Assembly: GCA_017621495.1 (NCBI GenBank)
Contig: JAGATB010000014.1
Coordinates: 1-64,000, forward strand
Reading direction: 5' to 3'
Origin: Clostridia bacterium
Lineage (GTDB): Bacteria > Bacillota > Clostridia > UMGS1810
Length of the DNA: 64,000 nucleotides
In this document: positions 34,680 through 44,041 of the stretch, in pieces
How positions within the stretch are numbered: position 1 is the stretch's first letter
Layout: every line of letters starts with the position of its first letter
The notes under the pieces: model-generated
Databases searched by the model: none
The model's input: the letters and a program-made list of their open reading frames with translations, nothing else
What the model was told of the DNA's origin: nothing
Made by a program: the position numbers and the translations under genes

Positions 34680-37600
34680 ATGAAAAAATTGATTTCTATT
34701 TTACTTACTGTATCAATGGTATTCACGATGCTTTCAATACCGCTTGCTGCTTTTGCAGAAACAGTTTACGAATACACAGAAACATTTGATTCTGCAACAA
34801 ACAGTTTTACCCTCGGCAGCTGGACGTATAATGCAGATTCGCAGAATATTAGCACAAGCACCACAAACCAGCTTGCAAAATTTACTGACCCTAAAAATGT
34901 GCTGGCTAATGCTACAAATTATGAAATATCAGCTGAGTTTGTACTTAGTCAGTATGCTCAGAATGCAATAGTTTTCAAAGCAAATGATACCTATAGTAAT
35001 TACATTATGTTCAGAAGAAGCAGCGATGGTTATACAGAGTTCTTTAGAATGGGAAGCGGTCAGGGTCAGCTTGCTAAAAGCACTGTTACATCAAATCTGA
35101 AATCAAATGCAACTAATACTATAAAGGTTACAGTAAAAGGAAATACCTATACAGGCTATATGAACGGCGTTGAAATGTTAACTTATACTGACACAAGCGC
35201 TACAGCCGATTATAATGCAGGTGTTCGTTCTAATATTGCAAATGATAAAGTTTCCGTTACGGTTGATAACTTCAATGTTACCAATTTAGATAAGCCGTCA
35301 GTAACTGAAGAATTAGATACGTTTGAAAATGCAGACAACTGGACTTTAGGTTCATACTGGAAACATGATACTACAAACAAGAACATCTATGTAAACGATA
35401 CTACTGTAAGAAATGCTGCTATAGTGTTTGGGGATAATAACAAAATAATATCAGATACAAATGACTACATCGTTTCTGCAGACATTACTACTGTAGGTAA
35501 TGCAAACTCACAGCATGCAGTCACCTTCAGACATAGCGGCAATAATTTTTATATGTTCCGTGTAACCAATAATTATGTTCATATCTATTCGATGGGTTCA
35601 ACTCAAAAAGAAATTGGCAAATCTACAACGACAACTCCTTCAAGAACGGCAGGAGATACCTATAATCTTAAGGTTGTTGTAAACGGTAACACCTTCACAG
35701 GTTACTACAATGGTGTTGAAATGTTGACTGTGACTGATACAAGCTATACAACCGGTGGTGTTGGATTGCGTTCAAACGGCAATGTGAGTGTTGATAACTT
35801 CTATGTTCAGCGTCTTGATGCTAATGCTGACTTAAAATCTATTTCAATTGACGGTACCGCAATTTCAGGCTTTGATGCGGATACTACTGATTATTCTGTA
35901 AGTATTGACGAAGGTGCAGCTTACCCCACAGTTTCGGCAGCAGCACTCAACTCTGACCTGACCGTAGGTAACGGCATCACAATTGAACAGGCATCGGATG
36001 CAAACAATGGTGTGGCAACTATCACTGTAGTATCGGAAAGCGGAAATAATACAAAAACATATAAAGTAAGCTTTGTTGAACCGATTGTTGAAGCCTTGGA
36101 TACATTTGAAAGTGCTTCCGAATGGGCTTTGGGTAGCCTTTGGAAACATGATGCAGAAAATGGACGTGTTTATGCTACAGCTTCAAGTGGTATGATGTCA
36201 TATAACGATAATACCGGTGTTATAGCAAGAAGCAATGGTGATTATGTGGTTTCTGCTGACCTTGTTTATGAAGGCGGAAATGATGTTGGGGCAACTTCGC
36301 TTGTGTTCAGAAAGCAGGATAACAGCAACTATTACATGTTCAGAGTAAACGGTGGAAAAGCGGATTTCTATCGTATGGGCGGCTCGGGAAATGCCTCGTT
36401 TGGTACCGGAGAAGCTGAAATTCCGAATTTAGCACTTGGCTCTGTTATAAATCTTAAGGTTGTTGCTAAGGGTAGTACATTTGTAGGATATGTAAACGGA
36501 GTTAAACAGTTGGAGGCTACTGATAGTGAGTTTGCAACCGGTTCTGTCGGAATACGCTCAAATTTGAACGGCGGCGGTACAGTATATGCAGATAATTTCT
36601 ATGTTTGCCGTGCAGATGCAGAGATGAAGCTTGCAGCTGTGGCAGTACCGGACGGCAGCGGAGTGCTGGTAAGTCAGATACCTTCAAATAATAATTATGT
36701 CTTAGCTGTACCGGATAATAACGTATATACCGTGACAGCAGCGGCACTTGATTCTACAGATACAGTTACTATAGAGCAGACTGATGATTTTAATAAGCCT
36801 GCAACCATAACAATCACAAATGCCGATAATACAAAGACAGTTGTGTATAATGTATACTTCGTACAAAGAAACGGTGCAGATATTCCTGAGTTGCAGGGAT
36901 ATGCTTACTGCGAGTCAGAAGATGGCAATACCCTTACCTTTACAGGCAGTGTGCTCAATACGGGCAGCGATACCAGAGGTATAGCAATGCTGGCAGCATA
37001 TGATACAGCTACCGGTGAGCTGATTGCAGTAACGAAGAGCCCTGAGACAAAGTTCTCAGGTAAGTGCGCAGTAACACCCGTTGAATTCGGAGCTATTGAA
37101 GCTGAGAGCGACTCTGTAGATATAAAGGTATTTTTGTGGGATAATCTCACAGATGTTACACCGTTGAGTGCGGTAAATGCATTCACATTAAAAAAAAAAG
37201 TAACTGAGAGTAAAGCTATTACCGATGTCCTTGGAGTTACAGCCTGGGGAAGCGTATACAGATTGGATGATACAAAGACTCAGCTTGTGGAAATGGCAGA
37301 CGAAATCAGCAATATAGGTTCAAATAAGATTAAAGTGCTTTTGGGACCAAGCTATGAAACTGCATATTTGTATGAAGACTTCGGCGACACAGAATATGCA
37401 ACTATGACTGAGCTGGCAAAAGCAGAGCAGTATTCTACGCTGTTTAGTGATGAACGTTTTGACACAATTGCCATTTCCGCATCTGAGATGACTCAGCAAA
37501 ACTGGAAAAACGGTTTTAAACAGAGTGAAAAAGAATATGTTGAAAATGAATTTTATGAGTTTGCCTCATATCTGCTTACAACATATAAAAATACTAACAA

Positions 37601-38432
37601 AACATTTATACTTCAGAACTGGGAAGGCGATAATTTAATTCAGGCATGGACTGAAGACCTTGCTGACCAGAAAGTCGCAGAGGCGCAGAACATAAAATTC
37701 GAAGGACTTGCACAGTATATGAATGCAAGACAAGCCGGTGTGGAGCGTGCAAGGAAGGAATTTGGTACAGAGGGAGTCAACGTCGTTAATGCATTTGAAG
37801 TTATGGCAGTGCCGGCTGATTCAATAGGTGACAACTATTACTTCAAGAACGACTCAGGCGTTATAACAAAATGCCCGCTTATGGTAGATATTTTAATCGG
37901 CAATGAACCTCGTATCAACCCGGACGGAACCAAAACATATTTTACCAGAGTTAAGGCAGACCTTTATTCAATTTCCTCCTGGCATACAAGCAATATGACA
38001 TATGAAGCACTTCAGCCTGACGGTAGCTATATCAAACCTACTGTAGACCAATGGACTGCTTCTATGGCAGAAAGACTTAATTATATGTCAGAAAGAGCTT
38101 TGCCAAGTGATGTTTACGGCAATCAGAACATTATGATTGGTGAATTTGGTGCAAAGGAATATTATAATCCTGATGATGTAGATGGGCAGGCACAAATCAA
38201 GAAAAATATAGCAAAAGCTCAGGTAGAAAGCTTCATGGCGGTGCCGCAGCTTCAGTACGCATTTTACTGGCAGCTGTACTGCAATGGTATCAGGGATACT
38301 GTAAATGATGCATGGTATAATGGCAAAACATATGCAAACGATGAGCTTATGGGCGGTTGGTTAATCAGACCTGACGGATCTAAGCCGCCTGTGTATGATT
38401 ATGTTAAAGGATTATTAACAACCGGAAACTGA
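34680..38432 (+). CDS. Large secreted multidomain glycosidase-like protein
   Basis: A 1250-residue exported protein. A signal peptide (about 1-26) is followed by three LamG/jelly-roll-like modules (about 28-205, 212-380 and 470-645). They are joined by cadherin-like beta-sandwiches, and a further beta domain leads to a C-terminal glycosidase-like domain (about 850-1245) related to that at 32533. Candidate catalytic residues are Glu982 (L-Q-N-W-E-G-D) and Glu1155 (I-G-E-F-G-A-K-E). No SLH or LPXTG anchor is visible, so it may be released or held by its sugar-binding modules. The first module is nearly identical in DNA to that of the oppositely oriented gene at 20946-23900. The SD is AGAGAGG. 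Confidence 0.75.
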   Translation: MKKLISILLTVSMVFTMLSIPLAAFAETVYEYTETFDSATNSFTLGSWTYNADSQNISTSTTNQLAKFTDPKNVLANATNYEISAEFVLSQYAQNAIVFKANDTYSNYIMFRRSSDGYTEFFRMGSGQGQLAKSTVTSNLKSNATNTIKVTVKGNTYTGYMNGVEMLTYTDTSATADYNAGVRSNIANDKVSVTVDNFNVTNLDKPSVTEELDTFENADNWTLGSYWKHDTTNKNIYVNDTTVRNAAIVFGDNNKIISDTNDYIVSADITTVGNANSQHAVTFRHSGNNFYMFRVTNNYVHIYSMGSTQKEIGKSTTTTPSRTAGDTYNLKVVVNGNTFTGYYNGVEMLTVTDTSYTTGGVGLRSNGNVSVDNFYVQRLDANADLKSISIDGTAISGFDADTTDYSVSIDEGAAYPTVSAAALNSDLTVGNGITIEQASDANNGVATITVVSESGNNTKTYKVSFVEPIVEALDTFESASEWALGSLWKHDAENGRVYATASSGMMSYNDNTGVIARSNGDYVVSADLVYEGGNDVGATSLVFRKQDNSNYYMFRVNGGKADFYRMGGSGNASFGTGEAEIPNLALGSVINLKVVAKGSTFVGYVNGVKQLEATDSEFATGSVGIRSNLNGGGTVYADNFYVCRADAEMKLAAVAVPDGSGVLVSQIPSNNNYVLAVPDNNVYTVTAAALDSTDTVTIEQTDDFNKPATITITNADNTKTVVYNVYFVQRNGADIPELQGYAYCESEDGNTLTFTGSVLNTGSDTRGIAMLAAYDTATGELIAVTKSPETKFSGKCAVTPVEFGAIEAESDSVDIKVFLWDNLTDVTPLSAVNAFTLKKKVTESKAITDVLGVTAWGSVYRLDDTKTQLVEMADEISNIGSNKIKVLLGPSYETAYLYEDFGDTEYATMTELAKAEQYSTLFSDERFDTIAISASEMTQQNWKNGFKQSEKEYVENEFYEFASYLLTTYKNTNKTFILQNWEGDNLIQAWTEDLADQKVAEAQNIKFEGLAQYMNARQAGVERARKEFGTEGVNVVNAFEVMAVPADSIGDNYYFKNDSGVITKCPLMVDILIGNEPRINPDGTKTYFTRVKADLYSISSWHTSNMTYEALQPDGSYIKPTVDQWTASMAERLNYMSERALPSDVYGNQNIMIGEFGAKEYYNPDDVDGQAQIKKNIAKAQVESFMAVPQLQYAFYWQLYCNGIRDTVNDAWYNGKTYANDELMGGWLIRPDGSKPPVYDYVKGLLTTGN

Positions 38433-38457
38433 TTATCAATATTGAGAGGAACATACA

Positions 38458-40773
38458 ATGAATTACAAATACGGATATTTTGAGAATGATGAGTTTGTGA
38501 TAACAAATCCCAAGACACCGAGGGCGTTTGATAATTTCTTATGGAATGATGCGATTTTTTCAAATGTTCAGCAGACCGGAGTAGGGTACTGTGATTATCA
38601 GATTGGTGAGAATGAGGCAATTCAGCTTTTTACAGGTGTAGGGCGAATATGTGATTTTGATGTATTCGGCAGAGATCACCTTATGAGCAGATTAATTTAT
38701 ATCAGAGACAACGAAACGGGAGAATATTGGAATGTCAATTGGGAACCGGTACGTGCAGCTTGTGATAAGTATGAGTGCAGGCACGGGTTGGGTTATACCG
38801 TGATTAACACAGTAAAGAATGATGTTTGCTGTGAGTTCAGAATTTTTGTTCCACAGGGTGATGACCCTGTGGAGCTCTGGACACTGAAATTATATGACAC
38901 AAACGGCAAAAAACGTAATCTTTCTGTTTTTGTTTATAATCAGATGCAGTTTAAGTATAAGTGGGGCTTTGACAGTTATGGCGATATGATTTTCAGAGCA
39001 GTACGGTTTAATAAAGAGTTAAATGCAGTTGTTGCTGTAAAACACCCTCATATTAAACCACACGATTATTTAACCGGGTTTATAGCTTCTGATGAGCCGA
39101 TTGCGGCATTTGACGGAACACGCAATGCTTTTGTAGGCTTATACAATACATTAAGTGACCCTATGGCTGTAATAAACGGTTGCTGTACAAACAGTGAGGG
39201 TTCGGCTGATGACACAATTACTGCGGCTCAGTATAATATTGAGCTTCAGGAAGATGAACACAAAGAGATTAATATCATTTTAGGTGCAACAAATAATGAA
39301 GCCGGAATTAAGGCATTAAAGGACAAGTATCTGGGAAGCTTTGAACAGTATTTCAGTGAATTGGTCAATGCCAAGAAAGTAATGCGCGAGCAAAATCTTG
39401 TTAAAACTCCCGATGAGCATTTCAACAGAATGTTAAACAGCTGGATTAAGCAGGCTACTCTTTATGGTGCTGTCTGGTGTCGCTGGGGCTGGAACGGTTA
39501 TCGGGATATAGTACAGCATGGCTTTGGTGTTGTCACCTTTGAGCCGGAGAGAACGAAGAAAATTTTAATCGAAGCATTCAAGCATCAATACAAGGCCGGA
39601 CCTGCCATACGCGGTTGGAATCCTATTGATGAAAAGCCTTACTCGGACAGTGCTTTGTGGCTTGTATTTACATTTGTAGCTTATCTTAAAGAAACCGGTG
39701 ATTTAGAATTTCTGAAAGAGACAGTTGAGTATTACGACGGAGGTAAGGCAACTGTTATTGAGCATATAGAGGGTGCACTTGATTTTATTGAAAAAAATAA
39801 GGGTAAGCACGATTTATGCTTGATTAAATATGGTGATTGGAATGATTCTCTGACTGCAGTCGGTAAAGAAGGCAGGGGAGAGAGTGTATGGCTGAGTGAG
39901 GCTTATGCACAGGCTATGCTTGATATGCAGGAGCTGTATGCTTTCCTGGGAGATACACAAAAACAAAATTCTTATAAAGCACGTTATGACAGTATAAAAG
40001 ACGCTGTGAATAAGAATGCCTGGGATGGTAAGTGGTACAAACGTTGTTTTGCCGATAACGGGGATGAAATCGGTGCAAGCACCAATGAGCAGGCTAAAAT
40101 ATTTGTTGAATCTCAGGCATGGGCTTTGATATCTCAGATTGCTGACAGAGAAAGGGCAGAACAAACATTGAAATCCTGTGATGAGCTGCTTTTGCAGGAT
40201 TCGGGTTATGCTTTGCTGTATCCTACATTTAATGCACCGGACTCCAGAGTAGGAAGAATAAGCTGTATGGAGCCGGGAATAGCAGAAAACGGAACAATAT
40301 ATTCACATACCAACATTTGGATGATATTGGGTATGCTGAAATATGATATGCCTGATAAAGCTTATGAATTGTATAAAAAAATCACTCCCGGATATATAAC
40401 AGGAGAACACGATCAGAAGCACGATTGCCCCCCGTATATGTATGCTAATTGTTACTTTGGCAATGATCACAGAAACAGCAAGGGACAAATGGAATTCACG
40501 TGGGTAACAGGTTCTGTAGCATGGTTTAATAATGTATTGCTTCAGCATATGCTCGGTGCGAAGGCTGAATATGAAGGCTTGCGCATAGCACCCAATTTAC
40601 CATCCGAATGGGATGAATGTGAAGTTTCGAGGTCCTTCAGAGGATGTGTATACAATATAAAAATCAAAAGAACCGGCGAAAACAAAATTTATGCAGACGG
40701 TAAAGAAATAAACAATAATATTTTGCCTGCATATAATGACGGTCTGGTTCATAACATTGAAGCTTACATATAA
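38458..40773 (+). CDS. GH94-type glycoside phosphorylase
   Basis: A 771-residue protein without signal peptide, hence cytoplasmic. The N-terminal beta-sandwich is followed by the (alpha/alpha)6 barrel, with candidate catalytic Asp460 in K-Y-G-D-W-N-D. C-terminal T-G-S-V-A-W-F and G-L-R-I-A-P-N-L-P are typical of GH94. These enzymes cleave beta-linked disaccharides or oligosaccharides with phosphate, giving sugar 1-phosphate and saving ATP. Cellobiose, chitobiose, cellobionate and laminaribiose phosphorylases all belong here, so the substrate remains open. It lies 25 bases after the large secreted protein gene and probably acts on imported oligosaccharide. Confidence 0.85.
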   Translation: MNYKYGYFENDEFVITNPKTPRAFDNFLWNDAIFSNVQQTGVGYCDYQIGENEAIQLFTGVGRICDFDVFGRDHLMSRLIYIRDNETGEYWNVNWEPVRAACDKYECRHGLGYTVINTVKNDVCCEFRIFVPQGDDPVELWTLKLYDTNGKKRNLSVFVYNQMQFKYKWGFDSYGDMIFRAVRFNKELNAVVAVKHPHIKPHDYLTGFIASDEPIAAFDGTRNAFVGLYNTLSDPMAVINGCCTNSEGSADDTITAAQYNIELQEDEHKEINIILGATNNEAGIKALKDKYLGSFEQYFSELVNAKKVMREQNLVKTPDEHFNRMLNSWIKQATLYGAVWCRWGWNGYRDIVQHGFGVVTFEPERTKKILIEAFKHQYKAGPAIRGWNPIDEKPYSDSALWLVFTFVAYLKETGDLEFLKETVEYYDGGKATVIEHIEGALDFIEKNKGKHDLCLIKYGDWNDSLTAVGKEGRGESVWLSEAYAQAMLDMQELYAFLGDTQKQNSYKARYDSIKDAVNKNAWDGKWYKRCFADNGDEIGASTNEQAKIFVESQAWALISQIADRERAEQTLKSCDELLLQDSGYALLYPTFNAPDSRVGRISCMEPGIAENGTIYSHTNIWMILGMLKYDMPDKAYELYKKITPGYITGEHDQKHDCPPYMYANCYFGNDHRNSKGQMEFTWVTGSVAWFNNVLLQHMLGAKAEYEGLRIAPNLPSEWDECEVSRSFRGCVYNIKIKRTGENKIYADGKEINNNILPAYNDGLVHNIEAYI

Positions 40774-40788
40774 AAAAGGAGAAAAAGT

Positions 40789-42192
40789 ATGCTGACAAAA
40801 AGTGAATTACATATATACAGAAATACACCCGAGGCTTGTGAAAGTAAAGATTTTACTGTAACGGTAAGCGGTGAAAAAATATTTACCGAACAGCTTTTCA
40901 GTGTCCACTTTGCAAGGTTTGCATGCAACAGCGAGGTGGAGGTAAAAATATCCATCGGCGAAAAAATCGAAAAATGTACGGTTTTCCCCGATAAAGCCCT
41001 GAAAGAATACAGAGTTAATGAAAACTCGGTTGAGTTTACGGTGACTGCTCAGCCACGACATCTGTATATAAAGATAAATGAGATGGAAAATCTGATTTTA
41101 TTTATAGATAAAATCCGCACTGTAAAGCCTCAGCTCAGTGACGGCAATGTTGTAAATGTGATGGATTTTGTAGCTGACAATGCAGATCGCAGCAACCTGA
41201 CAGCTGAAATAGCGGCTGCAATCAAATATACCGCCGAGCATCCGGACAAGGAAATTTTATATTTTCCGGACGGAGTATATATATCGGATACAATTGAAGT
41301 ATTCAGCATAGAAAATCTGACATTGTATCTTGATGAGGGCTGCATGATAAAATGTCTGATGGATACAGATGCTTATATGCCGGCAGGTATTTATATCAAA
41401 AACAGCAAGAATATAAAAATAGCGGGTAACGGTGTATATAATCATACAGGAAAAGAATTCTTTGAATTATGCGATTATCACAAGTATGCCGACTTACAGA
41501 TAAGTCCTATACTCGTAGTAGACAGTGAGCATGTGGTTCTCGAAGATTTCATCGTAAAGAACGGCAGAATGTGGAACATAAGCTGTCATAATAATAATGA
41601 TTTACGCATCGAGAATTGCAAGGTGCTGACACCTCCGGAAAGCTGTCCGGAGTGGACTGACGGTATAAATATCAACGCCAGCCGTGATGTGGTGGTAGAG
41701 GATTGCTTCGTATATTGCAATGATGATTGCTTTGCCTCGGGGCACTACTTTGAAACTGTGGCAAACAAGGATATGTGCAATGTCCTATTTAAAAATTACC
41801 TGGGCTGGAACCCTCGTGCCAATTCCATAAGAATAGGCTGGGATACCAGATTTAATCTTAAAAATTACGTTTTTAAGGATTGCGATTTTATTGCCTCAAA
41901 TGACCAGGCACTGATTGTTCATCCGTTAAACGGTGATGCAGAGTATGACTCAATCATCCTGGATGACTGCAGATTCCTGAACTGCGAAAATTACACAAAT
42001 CTCGTCGTGGTGACAGGTAATTTGCCGGAACTGATATTAAAAAATCTGACATTTGATAAGCTTATGCCATCACAGTTTGAGAATATCGGATGTCTTACTA
42101 TTGAAAATGTTATCATAGAAGGAAGAAAAGTTTGCAGCCTCGAGGATATGGCAGCAACGGTAAAAAATGTCGGTGAAATAATAATTAAATAA
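40789..42192 (+). CDS. Right-handed beta-helix glycosidase, GH28-like
   Basis: A 467-residue protein with no signal peptide. Residues about 1-115 form an Ig-like beta domain, followed by F-P-D-G-V-Y and a beta-helix. The block W-T-D-G-I-N-I-N and then C-N-D-D-C-F-A-S-G resemble the N-T-D-G and D-D-C catalytic motifs of polygalacturonase-type (GH28) enzymes. GH49 and GH110 have a related fold, so this is a fold-level call. If cytoplasmic, it would process imported oligosaccharides such as galacturonides or galactosides. It is the last gene of the rightward operon (SD AAGGAG), followed by a strong terminator. Confidence 0.72.
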   Translation: MLTKSELHIYRNTPEACESKDFTVTVSGEKIFTEQLFSVHFARFACNSEVEVKISIGEKIEKCTVFPDKALKEYRVNENSVEFTVTAQPRHLYIKINEMENLILFIDKIRTVKPQLSDGNVVNVMDFVADNADRSNLTAEIAAAIKYTAEHPDKEILYFPDGVYISDTIEVFSIENLTLYLDEGCMIKCLMDTDAYMPAGIYIKNSKNIKIAGNGVYNHTGKEFFELCDYHKYADLQISPILVVDSEHVVLEDFIVKNGRMWNISCHNNNDLRIENCKVLTPPESCPEWTDGININASRDVVVEDCFVYCNDDCFASGHYFETVANKDMCNVLFKNYLGWNPRANSIRIGWDTRFNLKNYVFKDCDFIASNDQALIVHPLNGDAEYDSIILDDCRFLNCENYTNLVVVTGNLPELILKNLTFDKLMPSQFENIGCLTIENVIIEGRKVCSLEDMAATVKNVGEIIIK

Positions 42193-42240
42193 CTCTTAAA
42201 TATGAAGAACGGCGGCGAATAACAGCTGCAATAAGAATGA

Positions 42241-42276
42241 AAAATGAGGACATTGTCAGCAATGTCCTCATTTTTT
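42241..42276. terminator. Convergent terminator
   Basis: A perfect 14-bp stem (42241-42254 / 42261-42274) with A and T runs on both sides, suited to both the plus operon and the minus-strand kinase gene. Confidence 0.9.
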
Positions 42277-42283
42277 CAGGTTC

Positions 42284-44032
42284 TCATTTATGTTTTTTTA
42301 TAACTATAGTCACTTTCGTACCTGCACCGGGCTTTGAATCTATTTTAACACCGTATTTGCTGTTTTCAATATACTCATAACAAAAAATCTCAAGTCGTTG
42401 GACTACGTTGTAAATACCATAGCCTGAGGCGGTATAATTGTCAGAATGCTTTTGCTCTTTGGTTAACAGGGCTTTCGCCTTATCCTCCTCTATACCGCAT
42501 CCATCATCGGATATAGTTATGATGATATCGTCGTCATCATCTGATTTTATGGAGATTATTATGTTTATAACCCTGTCTCCCGTTCCGTTTATGCTGTGAA
42601 TAAGTGCATTTTCAATGATAGGCTGTAAAGTTAGCTTAGGAATTTTATAACACAGAAGTTCTTCTTTTATGTCATATATGATATTGAACTTTCCGTTAAA
42701 TCTTTGCTTTTGAATATTGAGATACACCTCGGCAAGCAGGATTTCCTGCAACAACGGGACAATACTCTGATCTTTGCTTAGGATTAATCTGAAATATTTT
42801 GCCAGCGAATCAATCATAAAGCTTATATCGCTTGCACCATGCTCAAGAGCCATCCAGTTAATTGAATCCAATGTATTATATAAAAAGTGTGGGTTAATTT
42901 GTGCCTGCAGAGCTTTAAAACGAGCATCACGCTCATTGATTTTTGCTTTATACAATTCGGAGATAGACACTTTCAATTGGTTCATTATTGCTTCTACACG
43001 GATATTCAGTTGTTGCAGCGTAGTAATACTATTGTTAGTTTCGAAATTTTCCGGCAATTCAATATTAAGCTTCTTAATCATGCTTAGCATTTGCTTATTG
43101 TACACAGTCAGTACATTTCCAAAAGCGCAACAGATGGTTATTATAAATAAAGCAAATATCAATAAAGTAAATATCCATATATTGTATAGTAAGGATTTAT
43201 TAAATAATAAATCTTTTTGATGGTAATACATTACAAGCTTCCAATCGGTTTTTGCAATCTCACTGTATATTACTTTTAAATTTGCATCTCCGTTAAAGTG
43301 TTCAAAAACACCATTTGCAGATTTGGGAAATTGGATGTTGTTAAATACAGCTTCGCCGTTTATAACATTATTTCCTTTTTCATCAACAATCATAATTTGC
43401 CTGTCATTGACTTTGTTGCTTTCATCAATAATATCTAAAAATGCATCCGAACTTATTTCCAGTGATAAAATTCCTAAGGAGTTTTTAAAATTTTTCATGT
43501 CTTTAATAAGCCTTGTGGCAGAAATAATGCTTTTGTTATCCGAGTTATTTATTGTTTCCCAATGTAGCTTTCCTTCATTTTTTATTACATCCTCGTACCA
43601 CGGATAGCTTGATGCAGTATTAATATTATAAAATGTTACATTTTCATTTGCATATATTTTAGTATCATCCACAAAAAGCTTTGGCTTTACTGATTGAACT
43701 ACAACACTGGCATTAAGTATTATTTGCGATAAGTTTTTTTCTTCCGAAATTTGTTTTGCATAGTTAATTCCGTTTCCGCTTGGTTGAAGATATTCGGATA
43801 TTTTTGTATTTGAGGCTACAATGTTAGAGTAATTCTCCACGCTTTGCATTATATGCGTAATATTTACATTTGCTTGTGTAAGAGTTTGCAGGGATGTTTT
43901 TATAACTTCGTTTTTTGCATTATTGTTGAATGTAACAAGCATAAATATCATAATAAACAAAAGTGAAAACAATATTAATATATATGGGATAATGTATCTT
44001 TTACTAATTTGGATATTTCTTAGGAATTTCAA
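42284..44032 (-). CDS. Sensor histidine kinase (YesM type)
   Basis: A 582-residue membrane kinase. Two transmembrane helices (about 12-34 and 280-302) flank an extracellular sensor domain. The cytoplasmic part has the His_kinase motif Q-I-N-P-H-F-L-Y-N-T-L with the phospho-accepting His, then the ATPase domain with I-S-D-D-G-C-G-I and G-Y-G-I-Y-N-V. The family senses extracellular sugars with YesN-type regulators. The start is TTG with AAGGTGAT. The gene follows its response regulator by nine bases. Confidence 0.93.
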   Translation of the reverse strand: MKFLRNIQISKRYIIPYILILFSLLFIMIFMLVTFNNNAKNEVIKTSLQTLTQANVNITHIMQSVENYSNIVASNTKISEYLQPSGNGINYAKQISEEKNLSQIILNASVVVQSVKPKLFVDDTKIYANENVTFYNINTASSYPWYEDVIKNEGKLHWETINNSDNKSIISATRLIKDMKNFKNSLGILSLEISSDAFLDIIDESNKVNDRQIMIVDEKGNNVINGEAVFNNIQFPKSANGVFEHFNGDANLKVIYSEIAKTDWKLVMYYHQKDLLFNKSLLYNIWIFTLLIFALFIITICCAFGNVLTVYNKQMLSMIKKLNIELPENFETNNSITTLQQLNIRVEAIMNQLKVSISELYKAKINERDARFKALQAQINPHFLYNTLDSINWMALEHGASDISFMIDSLAKYFRLILSKDQSIVPLLQEILLAEVYLNIQKQRFNGKFNIIYDIKEELLCYKIPKLTLQPIIENALIHSINGTGDRVINIIISIKSDDDDDIIITISDDGCGIEEDKAKALLTKEQKHSDNYTASGYGIYNVVQRLEIFCYEYIENSKYGVKIDSKPGAGTKVTIVIKKHK

Positions 44033-44041
44033 TATATCACC

